Shown one piece after another: positions 10,403 through 20,623 of a stretch of 64,000 nt of DNA. The notes beneath the pieces are model-generated. The model had not been told where the DNA came from. It worked only from the letters and a program-made list of their open reading frames with translations, and ran no database searches. This DNA comes from Stomoxys calcitrans. Lineage: Eukaryota > Arthropoda > Insecta > Diptera > Muscidae. Position numbers and translations under genes: made by a program. Positions within the stretch are counted from its first letter, which is position 1. Each line of letters begins with the position of its first letter. The stretch is from assembly GCF_963082655.1 (NCBI RefSeq), contig NC_081554.1, positions 122,463,869 through 122,527,868 on the forward strand, written 5' to 3'.

Positions 10403-12074
10403 CACAGAATCTTTCTAAGAGTGCTGCAAAAGCAGCATCTCTACCTTTCTCCTCCCTCAACCGACGATACGACGGTCCAAACTCCTTCAAAACCCTGAAG
10501 ATCCCCAGGAAATCCCCACCCAAGATGTCCCTGCAATCCGCCATCATGCCAGCATCAGACGGCGCAGTCACAGTGGGCCGGGTAGCCCGAAGACCAGATG
10601 TCGTCCCTACAGGGCGCCCTCCAATCGCAGCCGCATACGAAACGCCAGCCCGAATATCAGCCAAACGAGAAGAACGCGCCTGGCCCCTCGCACGAGCCTC
10701 CTCCCTTCGTTCGTTCAGCCTCCCAAGGAACTCCACGCGTTTCGGACACTGCACGTAACCAGCAGAGTGCCCAACCACACCACAGTTGACACAACTCACC
10801 TCCTTCGTCGCCTTCCTAAGTACCTCGCCCGTAGAAGCATCCAACACATCAACCGGAACCTCCTCACCCCTTGGAGGCACAGTGCACTCAGATGATTCAT
10901 GGTCCTGTCCACATTTCACACAACGGCGGGGCATCCCGCAGTTGATCGAAACATGTCCAAACCGTTGGCATCTGAAGCACTGTGTCACCTTCAGCTTCCT
11001 GTCCCTTCTAATCTTCACCCTACAGTGCAACATCCTCGTAACCGCATACACCCTACCGATGTCACAACCCTTTGCCAGGCGAACGACCCACTTATCACCA
11101 GCAACGCTATAACCCCCAACGAATTGAGCATTCAACTCAGGCTGACTATCAAAGAACTCAGCCACCTCATCCACCGTAAACTCCGAAGACAACCCCTCAA
11201 TCACAACAGTGTGAGGAACCAGAGCACTAGGGGTGTGTGTATGGAACCTATACCCCCTTTCCAATAGCCTAGACCTAAATGTCTCGAAACCTGCCAGGAC
11301 CTTGATTCTAACCGAGATAATGGACTTTCGAATCAGACTCATAAAAAACTCACCTGGACGCAGAATTGCTCTCAGGAGACTGCTTATTTCCTTGACGCTT
11401 GCATCATAGATGGTGACTGCAGGCATTGCTCTCTCTCTAGCTTTAGATACCATAGATGACCCATTACTGATATTAGCTGCCCCGCCGTTAATCTTAGGGC
11501 TAGTATCATCTCTCTTCACGGCTGCTTCTTCAGACATCTTTTGTTGTTGGACCGGCTCGTCTTGCCGCTCTGCTGTTGTACTGTCATTTCTCACTATGCT
11601 CACAGTGACTTTGCGTTTGGGCTTCTTGGATGATTTCGCCCCCAAATTCTTCTTAGCTTCCGCCGATGTACTGGCTATCGGCTCTGTCATCTTCAATAGC
11701 TTTTCCTGTGAGGCCGGCGGTGCCTTCACACATCCACTTCCCCCGGGCATTGGCTTATTGAGCCCGGGCTGTGCCACCGGCGTTGTGGACACAGATTCAC
11801 ACTCCATCGTCTGGCCATAAGCCATGCCTCGCATCTCTTTTCGAAATTCCGCAAGTTCAGCTTGAAATCTGGCGTTGTCGGCCGTAAGCTGGTCGATAAC
11901 ACGCCTATAGCTGGCCTCATTCTTCTGGCATTCCTGGATTTGGCGACCATAAGTCTCCAGGAGTTCTTCCTTCTCTCGCAGATCACCGCGGTTTAAAACC
12001 ACGATGTCAGTCTCCATCGCCATCCGCTTCTCAGGGTACTCCTCATCGGACTCAACCCTCGGACGTACTGACAT
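10395..12074 (-). CDS. Element A ORF1: Gag-like nucleic-acid chaperone
   Basis: 559 residues from ATG 12074. Residues about 33-82 form a predicted coiled coil; residues 149-156 are basic (SKKPKRKV, nuclear-localisation-like). Residues about 217-350 form an RNA-binding-type region with the FHTHTPSALVPHTVVIEGL motif that precedes zinc fingers in Jockey-type ORF1 (PRE_C2HC). Three zinc knuckles follow: CFRCQRFGHVSINC (366-379), CVKCGQDHESSEC (385-397) and CVNCGVVGHSAGYVQC (428-443). It would coat the element RNA and bring it to the target. Family 1 ORF1 is conserved in all four copies, including those that lost ORF2. Confidence 0.93.
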   Translation of the reverse strand: MSVRPRVESDEEYPEKRMAMETDIVVLNRGDLREKEELLETYGRQIQECQKNEASYRRVIDQLTADNARFQAELAEFRKEMRGMAYGQTMECESVSTTPVAQPGLNKPMPGGSGCVKAPPASQEKLLKMTEPIASTSAEAKKNLGAKSSKKPKRKVTVSIVRNDSTTAERQDEPVQQQKMSEEAAVKRDDTSPKINGGAANISNGSSMVSKARERAMPAVTIYDASVKEISSLLRAILRPGEFFMSLIRKSIISVRIKVLAGFETFRSRLLERGYRFHTHTPSALVPHTVVIEGLSSEFTVDEVAEFFDSQPELNAQFVGGYSVAGDKWVVRLAKGCDIGRVYAVTRMLHCRVKIRRDRKLKVTQCFRCQRFGHVSINCGMPRRCVKCGQDHESSECTVPPRGEEVPVDVLDASTGEVLRKATKEVSCVNCGVVGHSAGYVQCPKRVEFLGRLNERREEARARGQARSSRLADIRAGVSYAAAIGGRPVGTTSGLRATRPTVTAPSDAGMMADCRDILGGDFLGIFRVLKEFGPSYRRLREEKGRDAAFAALLERFCDD

Positions 12075-12394
12075 CTTGTTAACTGGCTATGTGACCCCTG
12101 GATTGGAGCACACAGCCACACCAATGCACCTTTGAGAATTCGATGCAGAGAAAGTGCTATACTCTGACCGAAAATGACTGCACACACAATAATGACTTTG
12201 TGTCTTAAGTCCTTCAAAATTCGCCACCAAAATCAGGTTCGTTGCTTCAGTCTTCGAAAGCAAATATCTTCTCGGCAAAATATCAAGTTTGTTGCCTAAG
12301 TCTTCGGCCAACCAAATGCCGACGGCACAATAACACACTTGTTTGTTAATAACGGCTTCACAATTCAGCAGTCAAAAGCGCAGGTAGCTGGTTC

Positions 12395-12482
12395 TTGCCA
12401 CCTTTACCACGACCAGTCATTTTTTCACTTTTTAAATTAAATTCACTTCACAAGTTATGCACAAGAACTAATACTTACCATG
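12395..12482. repeat. 88 bp target duplication, copy 2
   Basis: It separates element A from element B and contains the H4 start region, leader, ATG and eight codons, which run directly into the A 5' end. Reading from this ATG gives a 20-codon open frame that begins as H4 (MTGRGKGGK) and ends inside element A. Confidence 0.93.
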
Positions 12483-12497
12483 TTCAAGTTCAAGTTC

Positions 12498-12504
12498 AAA
12501 TATA
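12498..12504 (-). promoter_or_regulatory. TATA-like box at the 3' end of element B
   Basis: TATATTT, 36 bp from the predicted H4-type start in the duplication that precedes element A. It could drive A. Confidence 0.35.
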
Positions 12505-12821
12505 ACGCTTTATTTCTAAATTCATATTTGCATGTAACAGAGGCGCTTACTGATAAATTCTTAGAGCTACTATCTCATTGCTAATGCGATCTTGAGTACT
12601 CTACATTAAATTCAAATGTACTGCGTTCTTAGGCAACAGTTACTACATACATCAAAATGAAAATTAAAATTCAAACAAAAACAGAAAGTTAGACCCAAAA
12701 AATAGATTCAAAAAAGGCCAAGGCAGCTTTCCAATTAATATATAACTTAATTCTAACTATCAACTAACCTATACTTAATACTAACTATGTACACTATTTA
12801 CAATTGTTGCAGTCACCATCC

Positions 12822-13268
12822 TTACTGCGTAGGATCATAGACCAAGTCCCTTAGACCATAAGAGTCAGCTCTCCGATGATAGAAGAGGAGACGCCCATCA
12901 ACATATAAATGCCCTGCCTCTTTGAGTGCGGGCAGAGCAGCAGTCGGAAGATGTTTTTTCCTGAGAACGAAGTCTAGGTCCACAATTCGGCACACAGAGT
13001 CTGCAACAAGTCCATTATCAAGGTCCTGGCATTTTTCTATAAAATCAAGGGCACAGCCCATAAGGAACACACCCATCCTTCGATCCCCAAACTCGTCATA
13101 CATAGTATACCCGTCGAACTCGACCCTGTGACGGTCAGAAAGCATGTGTTCTGCCAGAAGAAGAACATCAGGCTTTTGACACCTAATGAAATTCCTGAGG
13201 TAATGTCTCTTATCCAGAGAGATAAGAGAGTTCACGTTCAGGAATATACACTTAAGGGGACTAACCAT
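12822..13268 (-). CDS. Element B ORF2 remnant with in-frame internal deletion
   Basis: 148 residues from ATG 13268. The first 57 or so match the endonuclease N-terminus up to GYTMY, and the rest match the ORF2 C-terminus from YDEFGDRR onwards. About 833 codons are missing, including the endonuclease active-site His motif and the whole reverse transcriptase. The junction (about 13097-13101) falls on a TGTAT shared by both ends of the lost segment, and the frame is kept. No enzymatic function is possible. The right half resembles element C (YDEFGD) more than A (YDKYGD). Confidence 0.9.
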   Translation of the reverse strand: MVSPLKCIFLNVNSLISLDKRHYLRNFIRCQKPDVLLLAEHMLSDRHRVEFDGYTMYDEFGDRRMGVFLMGCALDFIEKCQDLDNGLVADSVCRIVDLDFVLRKKHLPTAALPALKEAGHLYVDGRLLFYHRRADSYGLRDLVYDPTQ

Positions 13269-14940
13269 CACAGAATCTTTCTAGGAGTGCTGCAAAAGCA
13301 GCATCTCTACCTTTCTCCTCCCTCAACCGACGATACGACGGTCCAAACTCCTTCAAAACCCTGAAGATCCCCAGGAAATCCCCACCCAAGATGTCCCTGC
13401 AATCCGCCATCATGCCAGCATCAGACGGCGCAGTCACCGTGGGCCGGGTAGCCCGAAGACCAGATGTCGTCCCTACAGGGCGCCCCCCAATTGCAGCCGC
13501 ATACGAAACACCAGCCCGAATATCAGCCAAACGAGAAGAACGCGCCTGGCCCCTCGCACGGGCCTCCTCCCTTCGTTCGTTCAGCCTCCCAAGGAACTCC
13601 ACGCGCTTCGGACACTGCACGTAACCAGCAGAGTGCCCAACCACACCACAGTTGACACAGCTCACCTCCTTCGTCGCCTTCCTAAGTACCTCGCCCGTGG
13701 AAGCATCCAACACATCAACCGGAACCTCCTCACCCCTTGGAGGCACAGTGCACTCAGATGATTCATGGTCCTGTCCACATTTCACACAACGGCGGGGCAT
13801 CCCGCAGTTGATCGAAACATGTCCAAACCGTTGGCATCTGAAGCACTGTGTCACCTTCAGCTTCCTGTCCCTTCTGATCTTCACCCTACAGTGCAACATC
13901 CTCGTAACCGCATACACCTTACCGATGTCACAACCCTTTGCCAGGCGAACGACCCACTTATCACCTGCAACGCTATAACCCCCAACGAACTGAGCATCCA
14001 ACTCAGGCTGACTATCAAAGAACTCAGCCACCTCATCCACCGTAAACTCCGAAGACAACCCCTCAATCACAACAGTGTGAGGAACCAGAGCACTAGGGGT
14101 GTGTGTATGGAACCTATACCCCCTTTCCAATAGCCTAGACCTAAATGTCTCGAAACCTGCCAGGACCTTGATTCTAACCGAGATAATGGACTTTCGAACC
14201 AGACTCATAAAAAACTCACCTGGACGCAGAATTGTTCTCAGGAGACTGCTTATTTCCTTGACGCCCGCATCATAGATGGTGACTGCAGGCATTGCTCTCT
14301 CTCTAGCTTTAGATACCATAGATGACCCATTACTGATATTAGCTGCCCCGCCGTTAATCTTAGGACTAGTATCATCTCTCTTCACGGCTGCTTCTTCAGA
14401 CATCCTTTGTTGTTGGACCGGCTCGTCTTGCCGCTCTGCTGTTGTACTGTCATTTCTCACTATGCTCACAGTGACTTTGCGTTTGGGCTTCTTGGATGAT
14501 TTCGCCCCCAAATTCTTCTTAGCTTCCGCCGATGTACTGGCTATCGGCTCTGTCATCTTCAATAGCTCTTCCTGTGAGGCCGGCGGTGCCTTCACACATC
14601 CACTTCCCCCGGGCATTGGCTTATTGAGCCCGGGCTGTGCCACCGGCGTTGTGGACACAGATTCACACTCCATCGTCTGGCCATAAGCCATGCCTCGCAT
14701 CTCTTTTCGAAATTCCGCAAGTTCAGCTTGAAATCTGGCGTTGTCGGCCGTAAGCTGGTCGATAACACGCCTATAGCTGGCCTCATTCTTCTGGTATTCC
14801 TGGATTTGGCGACCATAAGTCTCCAGGAGTTCTTCCTTCTCTCGCAGATCACCGCGGTTTAAAACCACGATGTCAGTCTCCATCGCCATTCGCTTCTCAG
14901 GGTACTCCTCATCGGACTCAACCCTCGGACGTACTGACAT
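13261..14940 (-). CDS. Element B ORF1: Gag-like protein
   Basis: 559 residues, same layout as the element A protein with all three zinc knuckles and the coiled coil. It differs at scattered positions (for example Gly for Ser in IYDAGVKEI, Asp for Asn in QPELDAQ) and ends FCDG because the overlap with ORF2 reads ATGGTTAG. It is intact despite the loss of ORF2. Confidence 0.93.
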   Translation of the reverse strand: MSVRPRVESDEEYPEKRMAMETDIVVLNRGDLREKEELLETYGRQIQEYQKNEASYRRVIDQLTADNARFQAELAEFRKEMRGMAYGQTMECESVSTTPVAQPGLNKPMPGGSGCVKAPPASQEELLKMTEPIASTSAEAKKNLGAKSSKKPKRKVTVSIVRNDSTTAERQDEPVQQQRMSEEAAVKRDDTSPKINGGAANISNGSSMVSKARERAMPAVTIYDAGVKEISSLLRTILRPGEFFMSLVRKSIISVRIKVLAGFETFRSRLLERGYRFHTHTPSALVPHTVVIEGLSSEFTVDEVAEFFDSQPELDAQFVGGYSVAGDKWVVRLAKGCDIGKVYAVTRMLHCRVKIRRDRKLKVTQCFRCQRFGHVSINCGMPRRCVKCGQDHESSECTVPPRGEEVPVDVLDASTGEVLRKATKEVSCVNCGVVGHSAGYVQCPKRVEFLGRLNERREEARARGQARSSRLADIRAGVSYAAAIGGRPVGTTSGLRATRPTVTAPSDAGMMADCRDILGGDFLGIFRVLKEFGPSYRRLREEKGRDAAFAALLERFCDG

Positions 14941-15259
14941 CTTGTTAACTGGCTATGTGACCCCTGGATTGGAGCACACAGCCACACCAATGCACCTTTG
15001 AGAATTCGATGCAGAGAAAGTGCTATACTCTGACCGAAAGTGACAACAAGCACAATAATGACTTTGTGTCTTAAGTCCTTCAAAATTCGCCACCAAAATC
15101 AGGTTCGTTGCTTCAGTCTTCGAAAGCAAATATCTTCTCGGCAAATATCAAGTTTGTTGCCTAAGTCTTCGGCCAACCAAATGCCGACGGCACAATAACA
15201 CACTTGTTTGTTAATAACGGCTTCACAATTCAGCAGTCAAGAGCGCAGGTAGCTGGTTC

Positions 15260-15347
15260 TTGCCACCTTTACCACGACCAGTCATTTTTTCACTTTTTAA
15301 ATTAAATTCACTTCACAAGTTATGCACAAGAACTAATACTTACCATG
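15260..15347. repeat. 88 bp target duplication, copy 3
   Basis: It separates element B from element C; identical to 7037-7124. Confidence 0.93.
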
Positions 15348-15369
15348 TTTTTTTTTTTTTTTTTGTTTT

Positions 15370-15376
15370 AAATATA
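15370..15376 (-). promoter_or_regulatory. TATA-like box at the 3' end of element C
   Basis: TATATTT, 43 bp from the predicted start in the duplication preceding element B. The longer A tail makes this spacing less favourable than in A or E. Confidence 0.25.
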
Positions 15377-15690
15377 ACGCTTTATTTCTAAATTCATATT
15401 TGCATGTACCAGAGGCGCTTACTGATAAATTCTTAGAACTACTATCTCATTGCTAATGCGATCTTGAGTACTCTACCTTAAATTTAAAATGTACTGCGTT
15501 CTTAGGCAACAGTTACTACATACATCAAAATGAAAATTAAAATTCAAACAAAATCAAAAAGTTAGACCCAAAAAATAGATTTAAAAAAGGCCAAGGCAGC
15601 TTTCCACTTAATATATAACTTAATTCTATCAACTAACCTATACTTAATACTAACTATGTACACTATCTACAATTGTTGCAGACACCATCT

Positions 15691-18636
15691 TTACTGCGTA
15701 GGATCATAGACCAAGTCCCTTAGACCATAAGAGTCAGCTCTCCGATGATAGAAGAGGAGACGCCCATCAACATATAAATGCCCTGCCTCCTTGAGTGCGG
15801 GCAGAGCAGCAGTCGGAAGATGTCTTCTCCTGAGAACGAAGTCTAGGTCCACAATTCGGCACACAGAGTCTGCAACAAGTCCATTATCAAGGTCCTGGCA
15901 TTTTTCTATAAAATCAAGGGCACAGCCCATAAGGAACACATCTATCCTTCGATCCCCAAACTCGTCATACACAATCCTTGACGCCGGATATCTGAAGACG
16001 CCATTCCCGTCGGCGATAGCCCTAAGGCCCAAACAACGCCATAGGACACGCCTCTCCCAGGCCCTAAACCTTTCCATCTGACACGACGTTATGTCATACC
16101 ACACGGGGAATGCATGCGCCAACACCGGCCTGACCACCTGTCTATATATAAGAAGGCGAACCTCTCGAGATAGACCACCCCGCATCCGTAAAAGACTACC
16201 ATATGCAAAATACGCCCTATTCGCCCTATCCAGAGCATGATCAACATGTCTCGCAAAAGTGAAACGAGAGTCGAATACCACCCCCAGGTATTTCATCGTA
16301 TCCGCCACGGAGATATCCTCGCCCCCAATTGAGAGGTGGGGTCTGTATCTCCTAAAATTAGGGAACGTCACCCCCGGTCTCCCTCTTACCACCAGTGCCG
16401 AGCACTTACCCACATTCAACCTAAGTCTCCACCTCATATAGTAGTGGTGAAGTTCCTCCAAGAAGGAGTTCATCGCACCACCCACAGTAGACGCCCTTAC
16501 CCCAGAAAAAGCAAGAAGTACATCATCGGCATATGCCAACAAGAGGCCACCAGGAGGCGGATCCGGAACATCGTGGACAAAAATATTAAACAAAATCGGT
16601 CCAAGTAAGGACCCCTGAGGAACTCCAGCGACCACCTGTCTCTCCGAAGAGAGTCCACTATCCACCCTCACCCTGAAGGTCCTACCCGTCAGGAAGCTCG
16701 CCACCAGTCTACAAATCCGACGATCAATCCCGATTGATCGAAGCTTGTAGATGACACCGTCATGCCAGACAGTGTCAAAGGCCTTCGCGAAGTCGAGCCC
16801 GACCGCAATCGTGCCACGTCCCCGGTTGAGACCCTCAGTCACATAATTCGCAAAAACCGCGAGTGCATGTGTGGCTGAGTGCCCCGACCGAAAGCCAAAC
16901 TGGAAGTCCCTCAGGACCCCCCTATCCTCAATGAAATCTGTGATCCTAGCGAGCAGAAAGGACTCAAATAATTTGCCAAAAACAGAGAGGAGAGACACCG
17001 GCCTGTAATTGGAACAACGAGCCGGGTTGGAGCCCGGCTTCAAGATAGGAACAACCATCGCCCTCTTCCAGGCAGTCGGAAAATACCCCACGTTGAGACA
17101 ATGGTTGAATAACACAACCAGAAAAGAGTGCACCACATCACCGGCCCTCTTCAATGCCACATCCGGAATCCCATCAAGTCCACACGATCTCTTCGAGGGC
17201 CTGCGGGAAATAGCCAAAGTAATCGCATCACAGTCAACAAATCCCCCATCCTTCCAGAGGGATCTGTCGTGAACAGTACGACCATCAGCCGAAAAGGAAG
17301 TGGAGAATTCCACAAGAGGGGATTCATCAATCGCCGCCTCCGCCGCCCCAGCAACAAGGTTGCGTAGGGGGACATCTATAGAATCTCCCTCAAATACGAA
17401 GGAACTCCCCACATAATCAGCCAGAAGGTCCGCCCTAGCCGTATCATCCTGAACCGGCACACCATCCACCCCATCCAGGGCTCCGACAGGATTCCCAGCC
17501 GATAACCCAGCGGCCCTCCTCACACGACTATAGGACCTAGCATCCACACGAATGCCCTCAAGATAACGCCTAGCCCGATCACCCTCAAACAACCTTATCA
17601 AGTCGCCTATTATGCATCCTAAATTCCGCACATCAGCCCTCAGAACACGAGCCCTGTCCGGATCAGGACATCTGCGCAAAACAGCCCGAAGCCTCTTCCT
17701 CTCACGGATAAAATGCATAATCCTAGGTGGAAGTTCACCCAGCATTCTGCGTTTAATCCGGACCTTCGGAACAGCAGCCCCAATAGCACTACAAAACGCA
17801 GAGTCCAGATCCCTTACACACAAGTCGATCTCACGGGGCCCAACATTCCGGTCCACCGGAAGAGCAGAATCCCTCAAACTCGCATTAAGCCTACGCCTAA
17901 ATCGCCTAACATCCATCCTCTCGAAGTCCATAAAGGTGCGACCTTCCACCCTCATCAGACTGCCCAATCTAAGTTCAATAGCGACCGCCCTATGATCCGA
18001 CTCAAAGTCGAGCGCCCTACACATACCATCGCCACCTGCCAAGGAGACTCCCTGTGACCTGAGGAAGAAGTCTATATATGACCCCGATACTCCATTGGGC
18101 CTCGATGGCCTGTCGGACGGAACAACACAAAAAGCCGCCCTTTCCATCAAGAACTCAGCCAGCAAATTGCCCCTCCGATTACGCATCACATCACCCCAGA
18201 GGGGGTGCCTAGCATTGAGATCACATCCCACTACAACCTCACCTTCATCCGCCAGCCGTACCACAGGATCCAGCGCTGATACATCAAACCCCGCTGAAGG
18301 AGCAAGGTATAAGGAAACAAAGGAAATCGATGAGCCATCACTCCGCCGCAACCTCACCGCACAGCCCTCAACGCCCTCCAGCCGAAGGGGAATAAAATCA
18401 TGACCGCAAGTCTCGCGCACAAGCACAGCGGTTCCGCCTCCTCTACCTACCGACCTATGCTGTCTATACATAGTATACCCGTCGAACTCGACCCTGTGAC
18501 GGTCAGAAAGCTTGTGTTCTGCCAGAAGAAGAACATCAGGCTTTTGACCCCTAATGAAGTTCCTGAGGTAATGTCTCTTATCCAGAGAGATAAGAGAGTT
18601 TACGTTCAGGAATATACATTTAAGGGGACTAATCAT
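15691..18636 (-). CDS. Element C ORF2: endonuclease-reverse transcriptase
   Basis: 981 residues from ATG 18636, colinear with element A ORF2 and with all endonuclease motifs (LLAEH, GCDLNARHPLWGD, FESDHR) and the YADD active site. A base change removes the upstream stop found in A, so the frame is open for 12 more codons to an ATG at 18672. I keep the 18636 start because it matches the other copies and forms the ATGATTAG overlap with the ORF1 stop. Confidence 0.93.
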   Translation of the reverse strand: MISPLKCIFLNVNSLISLDKRHYLRNFIRGQKPDVLLLAEHKLSDRHRVEFDGYTMYRQHRSVGRGGGTAVLVRETCGHDFIPLRLEGVEGCAVRLRRSDGSSISFVSLYLAPSAGFDVSALDPVVRLADEGEVVVGCDLNARHPLWGDVMRNRRGNLLAEFLMERAAFCVVPSDRPSRPNGVSGSYIDFFLRSQGVSLAGGDGMCRALDFESDHRAVAIELRLGSLMRVEGRTFMDFERMDVRRFRRRLNASLRDSALPVDRNVGPREIDLCVRDLDSAFCSAIGAAVPKVRIKRRMLGELPPRIMHFIRERKRLRAVLRRCPDPDRARVLRADVRNLGCIIGDLIRLFEGDRARRYLEGIRVDARSYSRVRRAAGLSAGNPVGALDGVDGVPVQDDTARADLLADYVGSSFVFEGDSIDVPLRNLVAGAAEAAIDESPLVEFSTSFSADGRTVHDRSLWKDGGFVDCDAITLAISRRPSKRSCGLDGIPDVALKRAGDVVHSFLVVLFNHCLNVGYFPTAWKRAMVVPILKPGSNPARCSNYRPVSLLSVFGKLFESFLLARITDFIEDRGVLRDFQFGFRSGHSATHALAVFANYVTEGLNRGRGTIAVGLDFAKAFDTVWHDGVIYKLRSIGIDRRICRLVASFLTGRTFRVRVDSGLSSERQVVAGVPQGSLLGPILFNIFVHDVPDPPPGGLLLAYADDVLLAFSGVRASTVGGAMNSFLEELHHYYMRWRLRLNVGKCSALVVRGRPGVTFPNFRRYRPHLSIGGEDISVADTMKYLGVVFDSRFTFARHVDHALDRANRAYFAYGSLLRMRGGLSREVRLLIYRQVVRPVLAHAFPVWYDITSCQMERFRAWERRVLWRCLGLRAIADGNGVFRYPASRIVYDEFGDRRIDVFLMGCALDFIEKCQDLDNGLVADSVCRIVDLDFVLRRRHLPTAALPALKEAGHLYVDGRLLFYHRRADSYGLRDLVYDPTQ

Positions 18637-20308
18637 CACAGAATCTTTCCAAGAGTGCTGCAAAAGCAACATCTCTACCTTTCTCCTCCCTCAACCGACG
18701 ATACGACGGTCCAAACTCCTTCAAAACCCTGAAGATCCCCAGGAAATCCCCACCCAAGATGTCCCTGCAATCCGCCATCATGCCAGCATCAGACGGCGCA
18801 GTCACAGTGGGCCGGGTAGCCCGAAGACCAGATGTCGTCCCTACAGGGCGCCCTCCAATCGCAGCCGCATACGAAACACCAGCCCGAATATCAGCCAAAC
18901 GAGAAGAACGCGCCTGGCCCCTCGCACGAGCCTCCTCCCTTCGTTCGTTCAGCCTCCCAAGGAACTCCACGCGTTTCGGACACTGCACGTAACCAGCAGA
19001 GTGCCCAACCACACCACAGTTGACACAACTCACCTCCTTCGTCGCCTTCCTAAGTACCTCGCCCGTAGAAGCATCCAACACATCAACCGGAACCTCCTCA
19101 CCCCTTGGAGGCACAGTGCACTCAGATGATTCATGGTCCTGTCCACATTTCACACAACGGCGGGGCATCCCGCAGTTGATCGAAACATGTCCAAACCGTT
19201 GGCATCTGAAGCACTGTGTCACCTTCAGCTTCCTGTCCCTTCTAATCTTCACCCTACAGTGCAACATCCTCGTAACCGCATACACCCTACCGATGTCACA
19301 ACCCTTTGCCAGGCGAACGACCCACTTATCACCAGCAACGCTATAACCCCCAACGAATTGAGCATTCAACTCAGGCTGACTATCAAAGAACTCAGCCACC
19401 TCATCCACCGTAAACTCCGAAGACAACCCCTCAATCACAACAGTGTGAGGAACCAGAGCACTAGGGGTGTGTGTATGGAACCTATACCCCCTTTCCAATA
19501 GCCTAGACCTAAATGTCTCGAAACCTGCCAGGACCTTGATTCTAACCGAGATAATGGACTTTCGAATCAGACTCATAAAAAACTCACCTGGACGCAGAAT
19601 TGCTCTCAGGAGACTGCTTATTTCCTTGACGCTTGCATCATAGATGGTGACTGCAGGCATTGCTTTCTCTCTAGCTTTAGATACCATAGATGATCCATTA
19701 CTGATATTAGCTGCCCCGCCGTTAATCTTAGGACTAGTATCATCTCTCTTCACGGCTGCTTCTTCAGACATCTTTTGTTGTTGGACCGGCTCGTCTTGCC
19801 GCTCTGCTGTTGTACTGCCATCTCTCACTATAGTCACAGTGACTTTGCGTTTGGGCTTCTTGGATGATTTCGCCCCCAAATTCTTCTTAGCTTCCGCCGA
19901 TGTACTGGCTATCGGCTCTGTCGTCTTCAATAGCTCTTCCTGTGAGGCCGGCGGTGCCTTCACACATCCACTACCCCCGGGCATTGGCTTGTTGAGCCCG
20001 GGCTGTGCCACCGGCGTTGTGGACACAGATTCACACTCCATCCTCTGGCCATAAGCCATGGCTCGCATCTCTCTTCGGAAATCCTCAAATTCAGCTAGGA
20101 TTCTGGCGTTGTCGGCCGTAAGCTGGTCAATAACACGCCTATAGCTGGCCTCATTCTTCTGGTATTCCTGGATTTGGCGACCATAAGTCTCCAGGAGTTC
20201 GTCCTTCTCTCGCAGATCACCGCGGTTTAAAACCACGATGTCAGTCTCCATCGCCATTCGTTTCTCAGGGTACTCCTCATCGGACTCAACCCTCGGACGT
20301 ACTGACAT
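18629..20308 (-). CDS. Element C ORF1: Gag-like protein
   Basis: 559 residues with coiled coil, PRE_C2HC-like region and three zinc knuckles. Compared with A it has a cluster of changes at residues 69-91 (for example ILAEFEDFRREMRAM for FQAELAEFRKEMRGM) and very few elsewhere. This hints at a mosaic origin between family 1 lineages. Confidence 0.93.
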   Translation of the reverse strand: MSVRPRVESDEEYPEKRMAMETDIVVLNRGDLREKDELLETYGRQIQEYQKNEASYRRVIDQLTADNARILAEFEDFRREMRAMAYGQRMECESVSTTPVAQPGLNKPMPGGSGCVKAPPASQEELLKTTEPIASTSAEAKKNLGAKSSKKPKRKVTVTIVRDGSTTAERQDEPVQQQKMSEEAAVKRDDTSPKINGGAANISNGSSMVSKAREKAMPAVTIYDASVKEISSLLRAILRPGEFFMSLIRKSIISVRIKVLAGFETFRSRLLERGYRFHTHTPSALVPHTVVIEGLSSEFTVDEVAEFFDSQPELNAQFVGGYSVAGDKWVVRLAKGCDIGRVYAVTRMLHCRVKIRRDRKLKVTQCFRCQRFGHVSINCGMPRRCVKCGQDHESSECTVPPRGEEVPVDVLDASTGEVLRKATKEVSCVNCGVVGHSAGYVQCPKRVEFLGRLNERREEARARGQARSSRLADIRAGVSYAAAIGGRPVGTTSGLRATRPTVTAPSDAGMMADCRDILGGDFLGIFRVLKEFGPSYRRLREEKGRDVAFAALLERFCDD

Positions 20309-20623
20309 CTTGTTAACTGGCTATGTGACCCCTGGATTGGAGCACACAGCCACACCAATGCACCTTTGAGAATTCGATGCAGAGAAAGTGCTATACTCTG
20401 ACCGAAAATGACCACAAACACAATAATGACTTTGTGTCTTAAGTCTCTCAAAATTCGCCACCAAAATCAGGTTCGTTGCTTCAGTCTTCGGAAATATCTT
20501 CTCGGTAAAATATCAAGTTTGTTGCCTGAGTCTTCGGCCAACCAGATGTCGACGGCACAATAACACACTTGTTTGTTAATAGCAGCTTCACAATTCAGCA
20601 GTCAAATCGCAGGTACCTGGTTC

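Larger units (their letters stand above)
7125..12394 (-). mobile_element. Element A: full-length family 1 non-LTR retrotransposon
   Basis: A 5270 bp element on the minus strand, in the same direction as H4. It has a 5' UTR of about 320 bp (12075-12394), ORF1, an ORF2 that overlaps it by 8 bp, and a 3' UTR of about 330 bp. The 3' UTR carries AATAAA (7149-7154) and ends in TTGAA repeats (7125-7139 region) instead of a poly(A) tail. Both ORFs are open, so it may be active. It is flanked by the 88 bp repeats. By the stacking logic it is the first of the three insertions in this unit. The ORF architecture (three-knuckle ORF1; APE endonuclease and RT without RNase H) is that of the Jockey group. 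Confidence 0.95.
12483..15259 (-). mobile_element. Element B: family 1 copy with ORF2 deleted
   Basis: A 2777 bp element on the minus strand with the same 5' and 3' ends as A, but 2.5 kb of ORF2 is missing. The 3' tail is TTGAAC hexamers (12483-12499). ORF1 is intact. It is almost identical to element E (38995-41765), which has one hexamer fewer. It can move only with enzyme supplied by a relative such as A or C. Confidence 0.95.
15348..20623 (-). mobile_element. Element C: full-length family 1 non-LTR retrotransposon
   Basis: A 5276 bp element on the minus strand with the same plan as A and both ORFs open. Its 3' tail is 17 A residues (15348-15364 read on the minus strand) instead of TTGAA repeats. 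Its 5' end abuts the 88 bp copy that still touches the H4 TATA box (20725-20732), so it should be the newest of the three and the one best placed to be transcribed from the H4 promoter. Confidence 0.95.

Noticed and set aside
8894..10498. Many plus-strand frames of 60-140 codons opposite ORF1 and ORF2 of A, B, C, D, E and F
   Set aside because: They recur opposite the same coding stretches in each copy and have no domain signature; antisense shadows.
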